Source: Streptomyces sp. NBC_00425
GTDB lineage: Bacteria; Actinomycetota; Actinomycetes; Streptomycetales; Streptomycetaceae
Assembly (NCBI RefSeq): GCF_036030735.1
Contig: NZ_CP107928.1
Location: 2,542,001-2,606,000, forward strand
Direction of reading: 5' to 3'
DNA: 64,000 bases
Shown: one piece after another, positions 44,110 to 56,034 of the stretch
Layout of the letters: each line of letters begins with the position of its first letter
How positions within the stretch are numbered: position 1 is the stretch's first letter
Program-made: the position numbers and the translations under genes
Notes under the pieces: model-generated
Told to the model about the DNA's origin: nothing
The model's database searches: none
Seen by the model: only the letters and a program-made list of their open reading frames with translations

Positions 44110-44898
44110 ATGCGTTCGCTGACGAGGAAGACGAAGTTCACCCGGCCCGGGTTGCGCGGTGCCGCCATCTCGGTGGCGGCCGCGTGCCTGACGGTCACGC
44201 TCACCGGCTGCGGCGGCCTCGACACCACCCGTCCGAGCGCCGTCCGGGCCCTGCCCTCGGCCACCGCGCAGGCCGCCCGCTTCGGACCCGTCGACTGCCG
44301 TGTGGCGAAGTGCATCGCCCTCACCTTCGACGCCGGACCGAGCGAGAACTCCGCCCGGTTGCTCGACATACTCAAGGAGAGACAGGTCCCGGCGACGTTC
44401 TTCCTGTTGGGCAAGGGACACATCGACCGACACCCCGAACTCGTCAGACGCATGGCCGCCGAGGGGCACGAGGTGGCCAGCCACACCTGGGACCACAAGA
44501 TCCTTACGCGGATCGAGCCGGAGAAGATACGCGAGGAACTCCAGCGACCCAACGACGAGATAGAGCGCCTCACCGGCCGTCGCCCCACCCTGATGCGTCC
44601 GCCGCAGGGCCGCACCGACGAGACGGTGCACGAGATCTGCCGCGAGCTGGGACTCGCCGAGGTGCTGTGGACGGTGACCGCCAAGGACTACACGACGACC
44701 GACCCCGCGCTGATCCAACGCCGGGTCCTCGCGCAGGCCGACCGGGACGGCATCATCCTGCTGCACGACATCTACGACGGGACGGTACCGGCGGTACCGG
44801 GGATCATCGACGCGCTGAAAGAGCGCGGATACGTTTTCGTGACGGTTCCTCAACTGCTGGCGCCCGGCGCGGCCGAGCCGGGGAAGGTCTACCGCTGA
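44110..44898 (+). CDS. polysaccharide-deacetylase-family lipoprotein (NodB fold)
   Basis: 262 residues from ATG 44110 (ATG 44095 is an in-frame alternative). A lipobox LTLTGC ends the signal peptide near residue 36. The NodB motifs are ALTFDAGPS (first motif, where most enzymes have TFDDGP), EVASHTWDHKIL (HxxxH), LMRPPQGR and GIILLHDIYDG. The second Asp of motif 1, a metal ligand, is Ala, so activity is uncertain, although HTWDH is intact. It would act on peptidoglycan or another wall glycan. No ribosome site is evident and the mRNA may be leaderless. Confidence 0.88.
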   Translation: MRSLTRKTKFTRPGLRGAAISVAAACLTVTLTGCGGLDTTRPSAVRALPSATAQAARFGPVDCRVAKCIALTFDAGPSENSARLLDILKERQVPATFFLLGKGHIDRHPELVRRMAAEGHEVASHTWDHKILTRIEPEKIREELQRPNDEIERLTGRRPTLMRPPQGRTDETVHEICRELGLAEVLWTVTAKDYTTTDPALIQRRVLAQADRDGIILLHDIYDGTVPAVPGIIDALKERGYVFVTVPQLLAPGAAEPGKVYR

Positions 44899-44940
44899 CC
44901 CGAGACACCCCCACCCGTCCCACCCCCGTGGCCCGGACCG

Positions 44941-45062
<122 letters not shown>

Positions 45063-45106
45063 GGTGATACCCCGCGGAACGGGCCGGTGTCCCTACGATC
45101 GAGAAC

Positions 45107-45547
45107 GTGGTCATCTTCCAGGTGGAACGCACGGTCCCGCTGTCCGCGGAGGACGCCTGGCGGCGTCTGACGCAGTGGTCCCGGCACGGCGACGTGGTGC
45201 CCTTCACGCGCGTCCTCGTACTCACTCCCCCGCCGACCCGCGAGGGCACGGTCTTCGTGGCACGTTCGGGGTGCGGCCCGCTCGCCTTCGACGACCGGAT
45301 GGAGGTCACCGGATGGCGGCCGCCCACCGCCGGAGAGCCGGGCCGGTGCCGGCTGGAGAAGCGCGGCCGGGTCGTCCTCGGCTGGGCCGAGATCGAGGTG
45401 CGGCCGTGCCCCGGCGGCCGGACCCGGGTGGTCTGGCGCGAGGAGTTGCGGGTGCGCTTCCTCCCGTCCTTCTTCGACCCCCTGGTGAAAGCCTCGGCGG
45501 GCTCGGTCTTCGGACGCGCTGCCGACCGCCTCCTGCGCACACCCTGA
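45107..45547 (+). CDS. SRPBCC-family (START-like) protein
   Basis: 146 residues from GTG 45107. The start VIFQVERTVPLSAEDAWRRLTQWSRHGDVVPFTRV and the C-terminal amphipathic helix FFDPLVKASAGSVFGRAADRLL are typical of SRPBCC/polyketide-cyclase-like proteins, which enclose a hydrophobic ligand. No active-site set identifies a substrate. A TACGAT hexamer ends 7 bp before the GTG and there is no ribosome site, so the mRNA may be leaderless. The 8-bp array lies just upstream. Confidence 0.82.
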   Translation: MVIFQVERTVPLSAEDAWRRLTQWSRHGDVVPFTRVLVLTPPPTREGTVFVARSGCGPLAFDDRMEVTGWRPPTAGEPGRCRLEKRGRVVLGWAEIEVRPCPGGRTRVVWREELRVRFLPSFFDPLVKASAGSVFGRAADRLLRTP

Positions 45548-45970
45548 GGACGAGCGCCCTCCGAGGCGGCACAGGCCGGCTGCGCCCGGCAGCTCTGCAG
45601 GCGTGACGCGTGACCACCGTCCTGCGTGCCCCGCGGCACCTCTCAGCCGTCGCTCGAAGCCGCCCCGCGCGCGACTCGAGGCAGCTCCGCAGGCATCGCC
45701 ACGCGAGGCAACCCGGCGGGGGAGCCCCGTGGCGCCCCGGCTGGCGTGGTCCCGCGGCAGCTCTGCGGACGTGACCCATGGCCGGCGTGGCCCGGGGTGC
45801 TGGCCGCCGGGTCTCGACGACACACATCCACGTCCACGCATACACGCATCCACGCATCCACGCGGCGACCGGTCGCCGCCGGGTCGGGCCGGTCGGGCCG
45901 AGTTGGGCCGGGTCGAGTTGGTTCGGGTCAGGCCGAGTTGGGCCGGGTCGGGCCGGGCCGGGGCGACGGC
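45548..45970. other. 423-bp region of imperfect repeats without a gene
   Basis: It contains dispersed copies of a GCGGCAGCTCTGC-like motif (about 45589, 45756), a CACGCATC doublet (45843-45860) and a run of GTCGGGCC/GAGTTGGGCC copies (45890-45965). Coding bias is absent. It separates convergent genes. Confidence 0.5.
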
Positions 45971-47161
45971 TCAGGCCACCGAACCGAACCGACCGGCCGG
46001 CGGCGACGTCACGTCGTGATGGATCGGCGTGTGCGCCCCGGTGAGCGAGAGCCCGCTGCCGCCGCGCCGTCCGGCCACGATCTCCGCCGCGATCGACAGC
46101 GCCGTCTCCTCGGGCGTCCGGGCCCCCAGGTCGAGGCCGATGGGTGACCGCAGTCGCGCCAACTCCATTTCCGTTATGCCTACTTCGCGCAGCCGGGCGT
46201 TGCGGTCGAGGTGGGTGCGCCGGGATCCCATCGCGCCGACATAGGCGACCGGCAGCCGCAACGCCAGCCGGAGCAGCGGTACATCGAACTTGGCGTCGTG
46301 GGTGAGGACGCACAGGACGGTCCGCGCGTCCACCTGCGTGCGCCCGAGGTACCGGTGCGGCCACTCGACGACGATCTCGTCGGCCTCGGGGAAACGGGCC
46401 GCGGTCGCGAAGACGGGGCGGGCGTCGCAGACCGTCACGTGGTAGTTCAGGAACTTGCCGACCCGGACCAGCGCCGACGCGAAGTCGATCGCCCCGAACA
46501 CGATCATCCGGGGCGGGGGCACCGACGACTCCACGAGGACCGTGAGCGGCGCCCCGCAGCGTGCGCCCTGCTCGCCGATCTCCACCGTGCCGGTGCGCCC
46601 GGCGTCCAACAGCGCGGCGGCCTCGGCCGCGACGGTGCGGTCGAGCTCGGGGTGAGCGCCGAAACCGCCCTGATGGGCGGCGGCGCGGCGGGCGGAGGCG
46701 GCGTCGCCGCCGACTCCGCCGTCCGCGTGCACCAGCAGCGCGCGGCCGACGAGGTCGGCGGGCCCGTTCACGATCCGCGCCAGCGCCGCCGCCTCCCCGG
46801 CGGCCGCGGCCCGGAGGCCGGCCGCGATCACCGGGCGGACCGGATCGCCGACCCGCACCGGGGTGACCAGCACGTCGATGGTTCCCCCGCAGGTGAGCCC
46901 CACGGCGAAGGCGTCGTCGTCGCTGTAGCCGAAGCGTTCGCGGACCGGCTGCCCGTCCTCCAGCGCCTGGCGGCAGAGCTCGTACACCGCGCCCTCCACG
47001 CAGCCGCCGGAGACCGAGCCGATGGCCGTGCCGTCGGTGTCCACCGCGAGGGCGGCGCCGGGCTGGCGGGGCGCGCTGCCGCCGACGGCCACCACGGTGG
47101 CGACGGCGAAGTCACGGCCCTGCTCGACCCACCGGTTGAGCTCGTCGGCGATGTCCAGCAT
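45971..47161 (-). CDS. xdhC: XdhC-family molybdenum-enzyme maturation protein
   Basis: 396 residues. The N-terminal XdhC/CoxI domain shows TVVAVGGSAPRQPGAAL and SVSGGCVEGAVYELC. The C-terminal Rossmann domain begins MIVFGAIDFASAL and continues VLTHDAKFDVPLL, YVGAMGSRRTH and SPIGLDLGARTPEETALSI. In known systems XdhC binds Mo cofactor and inserts it, sulfurated, into xanthine dehydrogenase. It is the last gene of the leftward XDH operon, 67 bp after the permease. Confidence 0.93.
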   Translation of the reverse strand: MLDIADELNRWVEQGRDFAVATVVAVGGSAPRQPGAALAVDTDGTAIGSVSGGCVEGAVYELCRQALEDGQPVRERFGYSDDDAFAVGLTCGGTIDVLVTPVRVGDPVRPVIAAGLRAAAAGEAAALARIVNGPADLVGRALLVHADGGVGGDAASARRAAAHQGGFGAHPELDRTVAAEAAALLDAGRTGTVEIGEQGARCGAPLTVLVESSVPPPRMIVFGAIDFASALVRVGKFLNYHVTVCDARPVFATAARFPEADEIVVEWPHRYLGRTQVDARTVLCVLTHDAKFDVPLLRLALRLPVAYVGAMGSRRTHLDRNARLREVGITEMELARLRSPIGLDLGARTPEETALSIAAEIVAGRRGGSGLSLTGAHTPIHHDVTSPPAGRFGSVA

Positions 47162-47228
47162 CTCTCGGTCTCCTTGACTGGGGTGATGTGAGGGACGGTG
47201 TGCCCGGCGAGGGGCGGTCGTGGGGCGG

Positions 47229-48683
47229 CTAGTGCACGCCCAGCCAGCTCTCGATCGGGTTGAGGGAGAAGTAGACGAGGAAGATCGCCGTCAGCCCCCA
47301 CATGAAGGCGCCGATCTCGCGTGCCCTGCCCTGCGCGGCCTTGATGGCGACGTAGGAGATGACGCCCGCGGCGACACCGGCGGTGATGGTGTACGTGAAC
47401 GGCATCAGCACGACGGTCAGAAACGCCGGGACAGCGGTTGCCCGGTCCGCCCAGTCGACGTGCCGGGCGTTCATCAGCATCATCGCGCCGATGACCACCA
47501 GGGCCGCGGACGCCACCTCCTGCGGAACGATCGCGGTGAGCGGGGTGAAGAACAGGCAGGCTGCGAAGAACAGACCGGTGACGACCGAGGCGAGACCCGT
47601 GCGGGCGCCCTCGCCGACGCCCGTCGCCGACTCGATGAACACGGTCTGGCCGGAGCCTCCCGCCACCCCGCCGATCGCCCCGCCGGCCCCGTCGATGAAC
47701 AGCGCCTTGGACAGGCCCGGCATTCTGCCCTTGTCGTCGGCGAGGCCCGCCTCTGTGCCGACGCCGATGACGGTGGCCATCGCGTCGAAGAACCCGGCGA
47801 GGACCAGTGTGAAGACGATCATCCCGACGGTCATCGCGCCGACCTGGCCCCAGCCGCCGAACTCCACGTCCCCGAAGAGCGAGAAGTCGGGCATCGAGAC
47901 GGCGCTGCCGTGCAGTTCGGGAGCGCCGGCCGCCCACTGCTTCGGGTCGACGACCCCGGCGGCGTTGAGGATAGCTGCGACGGCCGTGCCGCCGACGATG
48001 CCGATGAGGATGGCGCCGGGGACGTTGCGGGCCTGGAGCATGAAGATCAGCAGCAGGGTGCCGGCGAACAACAGCACCGGCCAGCCCGCCAGTTCGCCCG
48101 CCGGTCCGAGGGTCACCGGGGTCGCCTCGCCCTGGTGCACGAAGCCGGACTTGTAGAACCCGATGAGGGCGATGAACAGGCCGATGCCCATGGTGATGGC
48201 GTGCTTGAGGGCGAGCGGAATGGCGTTCATGATCATTTCGCGGAGGCCGGTGACGACCAGCAGCATGATGACGACGCCGTACATCACGCACATGCCCATC
48301 GCCTGCGGCCAGGTCATCTGAGGCGCGACCTGGGAGGACAGCACGCCGGAGACGGACAGTCCGGCGGCGAGCGCGAGAGGCACCTTGCCGAGGAAGCCCA
48401 TCAGCAACGTGGTGAAAGCGGCTGCGAAAGCGGTCGCGGTGATCAGGGCCTGCTGGCCGAGAGTGCCCCCGGCCGCGTCCTTGCCGGACAGGATCAGCGG
48501 GTTGAGCAGGAGGATGTACGCCATCGCCATGAACGTGGTGACGCCGCCGCGCACTTCGCGCGCGACCGTGGATCCTCGCCGGGATATGTGGAAGTAGCGG
48601 TCGAGCCGGGAGCGTCCGGCGGGGACGCGGGTTCCCGTGTCCGCGTCGTCCGGGACGGTCTTCGGTTCGAGTGACTGGGTCAT
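47229..48683 (-). CDS. NCS2-family purine permease (Azg-like)
   Basis: 484 residues with about 12-14 hydrophobic segments. The Azg-like signatures are GVTTFMAMAYILLLNP near 47-62, LALAAGLSVSGVLS, VLAGFFDAMATVIGVG and FIESATGVGEGARTGLASV. Such proteins import adenine, guanine or hypoxanthine by proton symport. Placement inside the xanthine dehydrogenase operon suggests uptake of its purine substrates. Confidence 0.93.
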   Translation of the reverse strand: MTQSLEPKTVPDDADTGTRVPAGRSRLDRYFHISRRGSTVAREVRGGVTTFMAMAYILLLNPLILSGKDAAGGTLGQQALITATAFAAAFTTLLMGFLGKVPLALAAGLSVSGVLSSQVAPQMTWPQAMGMCVMYGVVIMLLVVTGLREMIMNAIPLALKHAITMGIGLFIALIGFYKSGFVHQGEATPVTLGPAGELAGWPVLLFAGTLLLIFMLQARNVPGAILIGIVGGTAVAAILNAAGVVDPKQWAAGAPELHGSAVSMPDFSLFGDVEFGGWGQVGAMTVGMIVFTLVLAGFFDAMATVIGVGTEAGLADDKGRMPGLSKALFIDGAGGAIGGVAGGSGQTVFIESATGVGEGARTGLASVVTGLFFAACLFFTPLTAIVPQEVASAALVVIGAMMLMNARHVDWADRATAVPAFLTVVLMPFTYTITAGVAAGVISYVAIKAAQGRAREIGAFMWGLTAIFLVYFSLNPIESWLGVH

Positions 48684-48865
48684 GTGGGCCTGCTCCCAAG
48701 GTTCAAAGGGGCACCCGCGCGCCGCGCTCCGCGACGCTCACTGCGTTTGCGGGATTTGGGAAGGTGCGTCGGCCGCACGACCCGGGGGACGGCCCGAGAC
48801 GAACGATCTGCCGGCTCCGGGCGGCGCGGAGGGTGTGACGTTCCGTGCGCCGCCCGGAGGGACTG

Positions 48866-51286
<2,421 letters not shown>

Positions 51287-51287
51287 G

Positions 51288-51898
<611 letters not shown>

Positions 51899-51899
<1 letters not shown>

Positions 51900-52789
51900 T
51901 ACGCAGCTCCCTCCGAGAGGCGGCGGGCGCCGCGGTACGACTCCCACGTCCAGGTGAGTGTCCGGCGGGCCATGACGCCGACCGCGTGGCGGCGGTAGCT
52001 CGCGGTGCCCCGGACGTCGTCGATGGGGTTGCAGGCGGCCGCGCACAGCTGGGCGAACTGCTTGGCCACGGACGGTGCGATGATTTTTCCGTTGTCCCAG
52101 AAACCGCCTTCTTCGAGCGCGGCGTTCAGGAAGTCCTCGGCGGTCTTCGCCCGGACGGGGGTCGGTGCGGCGGAGCCGATGCCGGTGCGCACGGTCCGGG
52201 CCCCGGGGTGCAGTGCGAGACCGAACGCGCAGACGGCGATGACCATGGCGTTGCGGGTGCCGACCTTGGAGTACTGCTGGGGGCCGTCGGCCTTCTTGAC
52301 GTGGACGGCACGGATGAGTTCGTCGGGGGCGAGCGCGTTGCGCTTCACGCCGGTGTAGAAGGCGTCGATCGGGATCCGGCGCACGCCGCGCACCGACTCG
52401 ACCTCGACCTCGGCGCCCGCGGCGAGCAGCGCGGGGTGGGCGTCGCCGGCCGGGGAGGCGGTGCCGAGGTTGCCGCCGACGCCGCCGCGGTTGCGGATCT
52501 GCGGGGAGGCCACCGTGTGCGAGGCGAGCGCGAGGCCGGGCAGCTCGGCGCGCAGGCTCTCCATGATCCTGGCGTACGGTACGGAGGCGCCGAGTCGCAC
52601 GCTGTCCTCACCGGTCTCCCACTCGTAGAGGTCACCGACACGGTTGAGGTCGAGCAGGTACTCCGGCCTCCGGTGGTCGAAGTTGATCTCGACCATCACG
52701 TCGGTGCCACCCGCAATCGGCACAGCGGTGGGGTGCTCGGCCTTGGCGGCGAGCGCCTCCTCCCAGCTGGCGGGGCGAAGGAAGTCCAT
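51899..52789 (-). CDS. xanthine dehydrogenase, FAD-binding subunit
   Basis: 296 residues. AVPIAGGTDVMVEINFDHRRP and SPQIRNRGGVGGNLGTASPAGDAHPAL are the two FAD-pyrophosphate loops of the CO-dehydrogenase/XDH flavoprotein family. It relays electrons from the Fe-S clusters to NAD+. It is the first gene of the leftward operon; the 382-bp gap to the divergent PucR regulator holds the control region. Confidence 0.95.
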
Positions 52790-52943
52790 GACCGGCTCTC
52801 TTCTTCGTCTGTCTCGTGAGTCGTTCGGTTCGAGCCAGAATCGGGTGCGGCGGGCCCGGCTCGTTCTGGTGCTGTTCACGCGGAATGAGCCCAGTACACA
52901 GGGCCTTGCTCCGACCGGGTCAGTCACGGAAACCATGAAGGAG

Positions 52944-53020
52944 TTGGCTGGTCGGTAGGGGCATCTTGTAGATTCGTATGAACGCAGGCCCTCGGTAACC
53001 TCCTCGTTTTCCTGTGGAAA
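52944..53020. promoter_or_regulatory. XDH/pucR divergent control region
   Basis: A possible rightward promoter, TTGGCT (52944) and TAGATT (52969), lies in an AT-richer patch, and TTTCCTGTGGAAA (53008-53020) is a perfect palindrome with a further GGGAAAC half-site after it. These are candidates for PucR binding. The rest of the gap shows nothing recognisable. Confidence 0.4.
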
Positions 53021-53171
53021 CGTGGGAAACAGCCTGGCGACCGAAGAATGCGGCTGGTGACCGGACGTCGCGGCGTCGGGCCCGCGAGGCGGAGGCGAGG
53101 CGGGCGGCCACCCACCCGCACACCCTTCAGGATCCATCGTAGATTTCGAGACAGAGAACGGCGGCGACGAG

Positions 53172-54881
53172 ATGCGGCTGCGCGCACTTGTGGACACCGA
53201 TGCGCTGGGCCTCAGGCTCCTCGGCGGCGAGGACGAACTGGACCGCTCGGTGCGGGGCGTCATGACCACCGACCTGAGGGACCCCAGCCGGTACCTCTCC
53301 GGCGGCGAACTGGTGCTGACGGGTCTGGCCTGGCGCCGGGACGCGGCGGACTCCGAGCCGTTCGTGCGGCTCTTGGTGCAGGCCGGCGTGGCCGCCCTCG
53401 CGGCCGGCGAGGCGGAGCTCGGCGACGTCCCGGAAGACCTGGCCGCGGCCTGTGCCCGGCACCGGCTGCCGCTCTTCGCGGTGCACGAGTCGGTGGCTTT
53501 CGCGACGATCACCGAGCACGTCGTGCGGCAGGTGTCCGGCGAGCGCGCGGGCGACCTGGCGGCCGTCGTCGACCGGCACCGTCGGATGATGACCTCGGGC
53601 CCGGCCGGCGGCGGCCCGGACGTCGTCCTGGACCTGCTCGGATCCGACCTGGACCTGCGCGCATGGGTCCTTTCCCCCACCGGCCGGCTCGTCGCGGGTC
53701 CGAAGGCGGCGGGCCCGGGCCTGCCGGCCGAGGTGTGCGCGAAGCTCGCGGCGGAGCACCTGGCCGCCGTGCGTACAGCCCGGCGCGGACCGCACCGGGT
53801 GAACCTGGGCGCGGTGTCGTACTCGCTGTTCCCGATCCGGGGCGGCGGGCGCGCCCCGCAGGTCCCTCAGGCCTCCCAGGCCGTGCGGGACGTGCGGGAC
53901 GTGCGGGACGTGCGGGAGAGCGTCCTGTCGGACTGGCTGCTGGTCGTCGAGGCAGACGCCGGCGAATGGGCGGACGAGCGCCTCGACCTGCTCCAGGGCG
54001 TCACCCAGCTGATCGCCGTCGAGCGGGAGCGCCGGGACGCGGCGCGCACGGTCCGCCGGCGGCTCGCACAGGAGGTGCTGGAGCTGGTGCAGGCGGGAGC
54101 GGCCCCCGCGGAGATCGCGGCCCGCCTGCGGGTGGCCGCGCCGGTGCTGCTGCCGGGTCTGGGGGCCGCCCCGCACTGGCAGGTGGTCGTGGCCCGCGTC
54201 GAGTGGGCCGACAGCGGCCTGGAGGCCGGTCCGGTGGCCCAGTCCCTTCTCGAGGAGATCCTGGTCGACCCGCAGGCCGGCGGCTCCGAGCCCTTCGACC
54301 GCATCGCCGTCGCCCACACGGGGGACGAGGCCGTCGCCCTGGTCCCGCTGCCGGCGGTGTCGAGCGAGCACGACGGCTCCGAGACCGGCGTCCTCGCCGA
54401 CGCGCTGCTGGCGGCCGTGCGCGAGCCCCTGTCGGCCGGCCTCGACGGCGACGGACGGCTCACGCTGGGGGTCAGCGCGGCCGTGCACTCGGCGGAGGGG
54501 CTGCGCGGGGCGCTGGAGGAGGCCCGGCACGCCCGGCGGGTGGCGGCCGCCCGGCCCGGCCGGGTCTGCGCCGCGGGACATCAGGAGCTGGCCTCGCACG
54601 TGCTCCTGCTGCCGTTCGTCCCGGACGACGTGCGCCGGGCGTTCACCGCCCGCCTGCTGGACCCTCTGCGCGACTACGACCGGCGGCACCGCGCCGAGCT
54701 GATCCCCACGCTGGAAGCGTTCCTCGACTGCGACGGCTCGTGGACCCGGTGCGCCTCCCGTCTGCACCTGCACGTCAACACACTGCGCTACCGGGTCGGG
54801 CGTATCGAGCAGTTGACGGGTCGTGACCTGTCGCGACTGGAGGACAAACTGGACTTCTTCCTGGCCCTGCGCATGAGCTGA
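53172..54881 (+). CDS. pucR: PucR-family transcriptional regulator of purine catabolism
   Basis: 569 residues from ATG 53172 (GAACGGCGGCGACGAG upstream). The N-terminal PucR domain (DTDALGLRLLGGEDELDRSVRGV, LSGGELVLTGLAWRRD) spans about 1-125. A GGDEF-like central region follows, and the C-terminal HTH_30 (DGSWTRCASRLHLHVNTLRYRVGRIEQLTG) ends it. Around residue 237 the coding DNA holds a 9-bp repeat giving RDVRDVRDVRE. PucR proteins activate purine genes in response to ureides. The divergent XDH operon is the natural target. Confidence 0.92.
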   Translation: MRLRALVDTDALGLRLLGGEDELDRSVRGVMTTDLRDPSRYLSGGELVLTGLAWRRDAADSEPFVRLLVQAGVAALAAGEAELGDVPEDLAAACARHRLPLFAVHESVAFATITEHVVRQVSGERAGDLAAVVDRHRRMMTSGPAGGGPDVVLDLLGSDLDLRAWVLSPTGRLVAGPKAAGPGLPAEVCAKLAAEHLAAVRTARRGPHRVNLGAVSYSLFPIRGGGRAPQVPQASQAVRDVRDVRDVRESVLSDWLLVVEADAGEWADERLDLLQGVTQLIAVERERRDAARTVRRRLAQEVLELVQAGAAPAEIAARLRVAAPVLLPGLGAAPHWQVVVARVEWADSGLEAGPVAQSLLEEILVDPQAGGSEPFDRIAVAHTGDEAVALVPLPAVSSEHDGSETGVLADALLAAVREPLSAGLDGDGRLTLGVSAAVHSAEGLRGALEEARHARRVAAARPGRVCAAGHQELASHVLLLPFVPDDVRRAFTARLLDPLRDYDRRHRAELIPTLEAFLDCDGSWTRCASRLHLHVNTLRYRVGRIEQLTGRDLSRLEDKLDFFLALRMS

Positions 54882-55053
54882 GCCCGGACCGGCGCCTGCG
54901 GCCGACCGTCGGCCGCCGCCGGGTGAAACCCGGGAGGCGGAAACGTCCCACGACTTTGTGAAATCTTTCACCCGCCCCCTTGGCCCGGTGCCTCCATTCG
55001 TGCTGAGATGCGCCCACCACTCACAGCTCGACGGCGCGCTCGGGGAGGGCAAC

Positions 55054-55848
55054 GTGGCGCATTCCGCCATGTCTGGTACCGGAACGACCTCAGGTGACGA
55101 TCCTGTCCAGACCGCGGTATGGCGGCTGCGTTCACGCGCCTGCTGGGCGGACGCCGCGGCCCTGCTGCCACCCGACACGGCCACGGGCGCGATCCAGCGG
55201 GCCTCGCTGATGGTGGAGCGGTGCCTGTACACGGAGCAGGGCTGGCAGGACGCCGAGGACGCGCTGCGCACGGCGGAGGCACTGGCCCACGACGACGAGG
55301 AACGGGGCGCGGCCGCTTGTGAACGCGGGCACCTTGCCTACGCGGCCACGGTGCACAAGGTGCGCGACCGGGTGGACGAGGCCCGGGCCGCGCTCGGACG
55401 GGCGGCGGCGCTTATCCCGCCGGACGCCCCTGCACGGGCGCTGCTGGACTTCCGCCGGGGCCTGCTCGCGGAGAACATCGCCCGTTCCCCGCAGGCCGCG
55501 AGGGCGGCGTACCGACGCGCCCACACCGCCGCCGCCGCACACTCGGACTCGCTGCTGCTGTCCTTCACCTGGCGCCACCTCGCCGGACTGGCTCTGCGCG
55601 ACGGCGAGTTGGCCGAGGCCCGGCACGGATTCACGGAATCCCTGCGCATCCGCGAGGAGTTGGGCTACCTCGTGGGCACCGCCCCGGCACTGGCCTCACT
55701 CGCCGACGCGGAGACCGAACCGGAGGCCGCCCGCCTGCGGGAGGAGGCCCGCCGCCTGTTCCGGCTCCTGGGAGGCGTACCGACCTGGCTGGCACGCCAG
55801 TTGACCCCTCCGACGTCCCCGGCGGCGCCCAGCCCGTCCGGCGCCTGA
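55054..55848 (+). CDS. TPR-like repeat protein
   Basis: 264 residues from GTG 55054, with GGGGAGGG upstream (the frame is open to 54958 but that part is not coding-like). The sequence is nearly all helical, with pairs such as QDAEDALRTAEALAHDDEER, VDEARAALGRAAAL and AEARHGFTESLRIREELG spaced like tetratricopeptide repeats. It is cytosolic, with no catalytic motif. It may be a scaffold; no partner is evident. Confidence 0.75.
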   Translation: MAHSAMSGTGTTSGDDPVQTAVWRLRSRACWADAAALLPPDTATGAIQRASLMVERCLYTEQGWQDAEDALRTAEALAHDDEERGAAACERGHLAYAATVHKVRDRVDEARAALGRAAALIPPDAPARALLDFRRGLLAENIARSPQAARAAYRRAHTAAAAHSDSLLLSFTWRHLAGLALRDGELAEARHGFTESLRIREELGYLVGTAPALASLADAETEPEAARLREEARRLFRLLGGVPTWLARQLTPPTSPAAPSPSGA

Positions 55849-55913
55849 ACCAAGGCCCGACCGGCAGCCGGAACGACACACCACGAGGGGCAGCTACTCC
55901 CGGCCGGAGCATG

Positions 55914-55988
55914 TCAGCCCGTCCGGCGTTTGAGGACGAGGCCCCCTTCAGGGCCGAAGCGGGGGTCTGGGGGCGGCAGCCCCCGTGG
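55914..55988. repeat. dispersed Streptomyces intergenic element
   Basis: AGCCCGTCCGGCGTTTGAGG, followed by a GAGGCC...GGGGGTCTGGGGGCGGCAGCCCCC stem, matches an element I know as widely scattered downstream of genes in Streptomyces chromosomes. A fragment of its left end recurs at 55831-55848. It may help terminate the TPR gene. Confidence 0.6.
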
Positions 55989-56034
55989 AGCGCGGGCCGG
56001 AAACGCAGAAAGCGGTCACACAACGAACCGCTTC

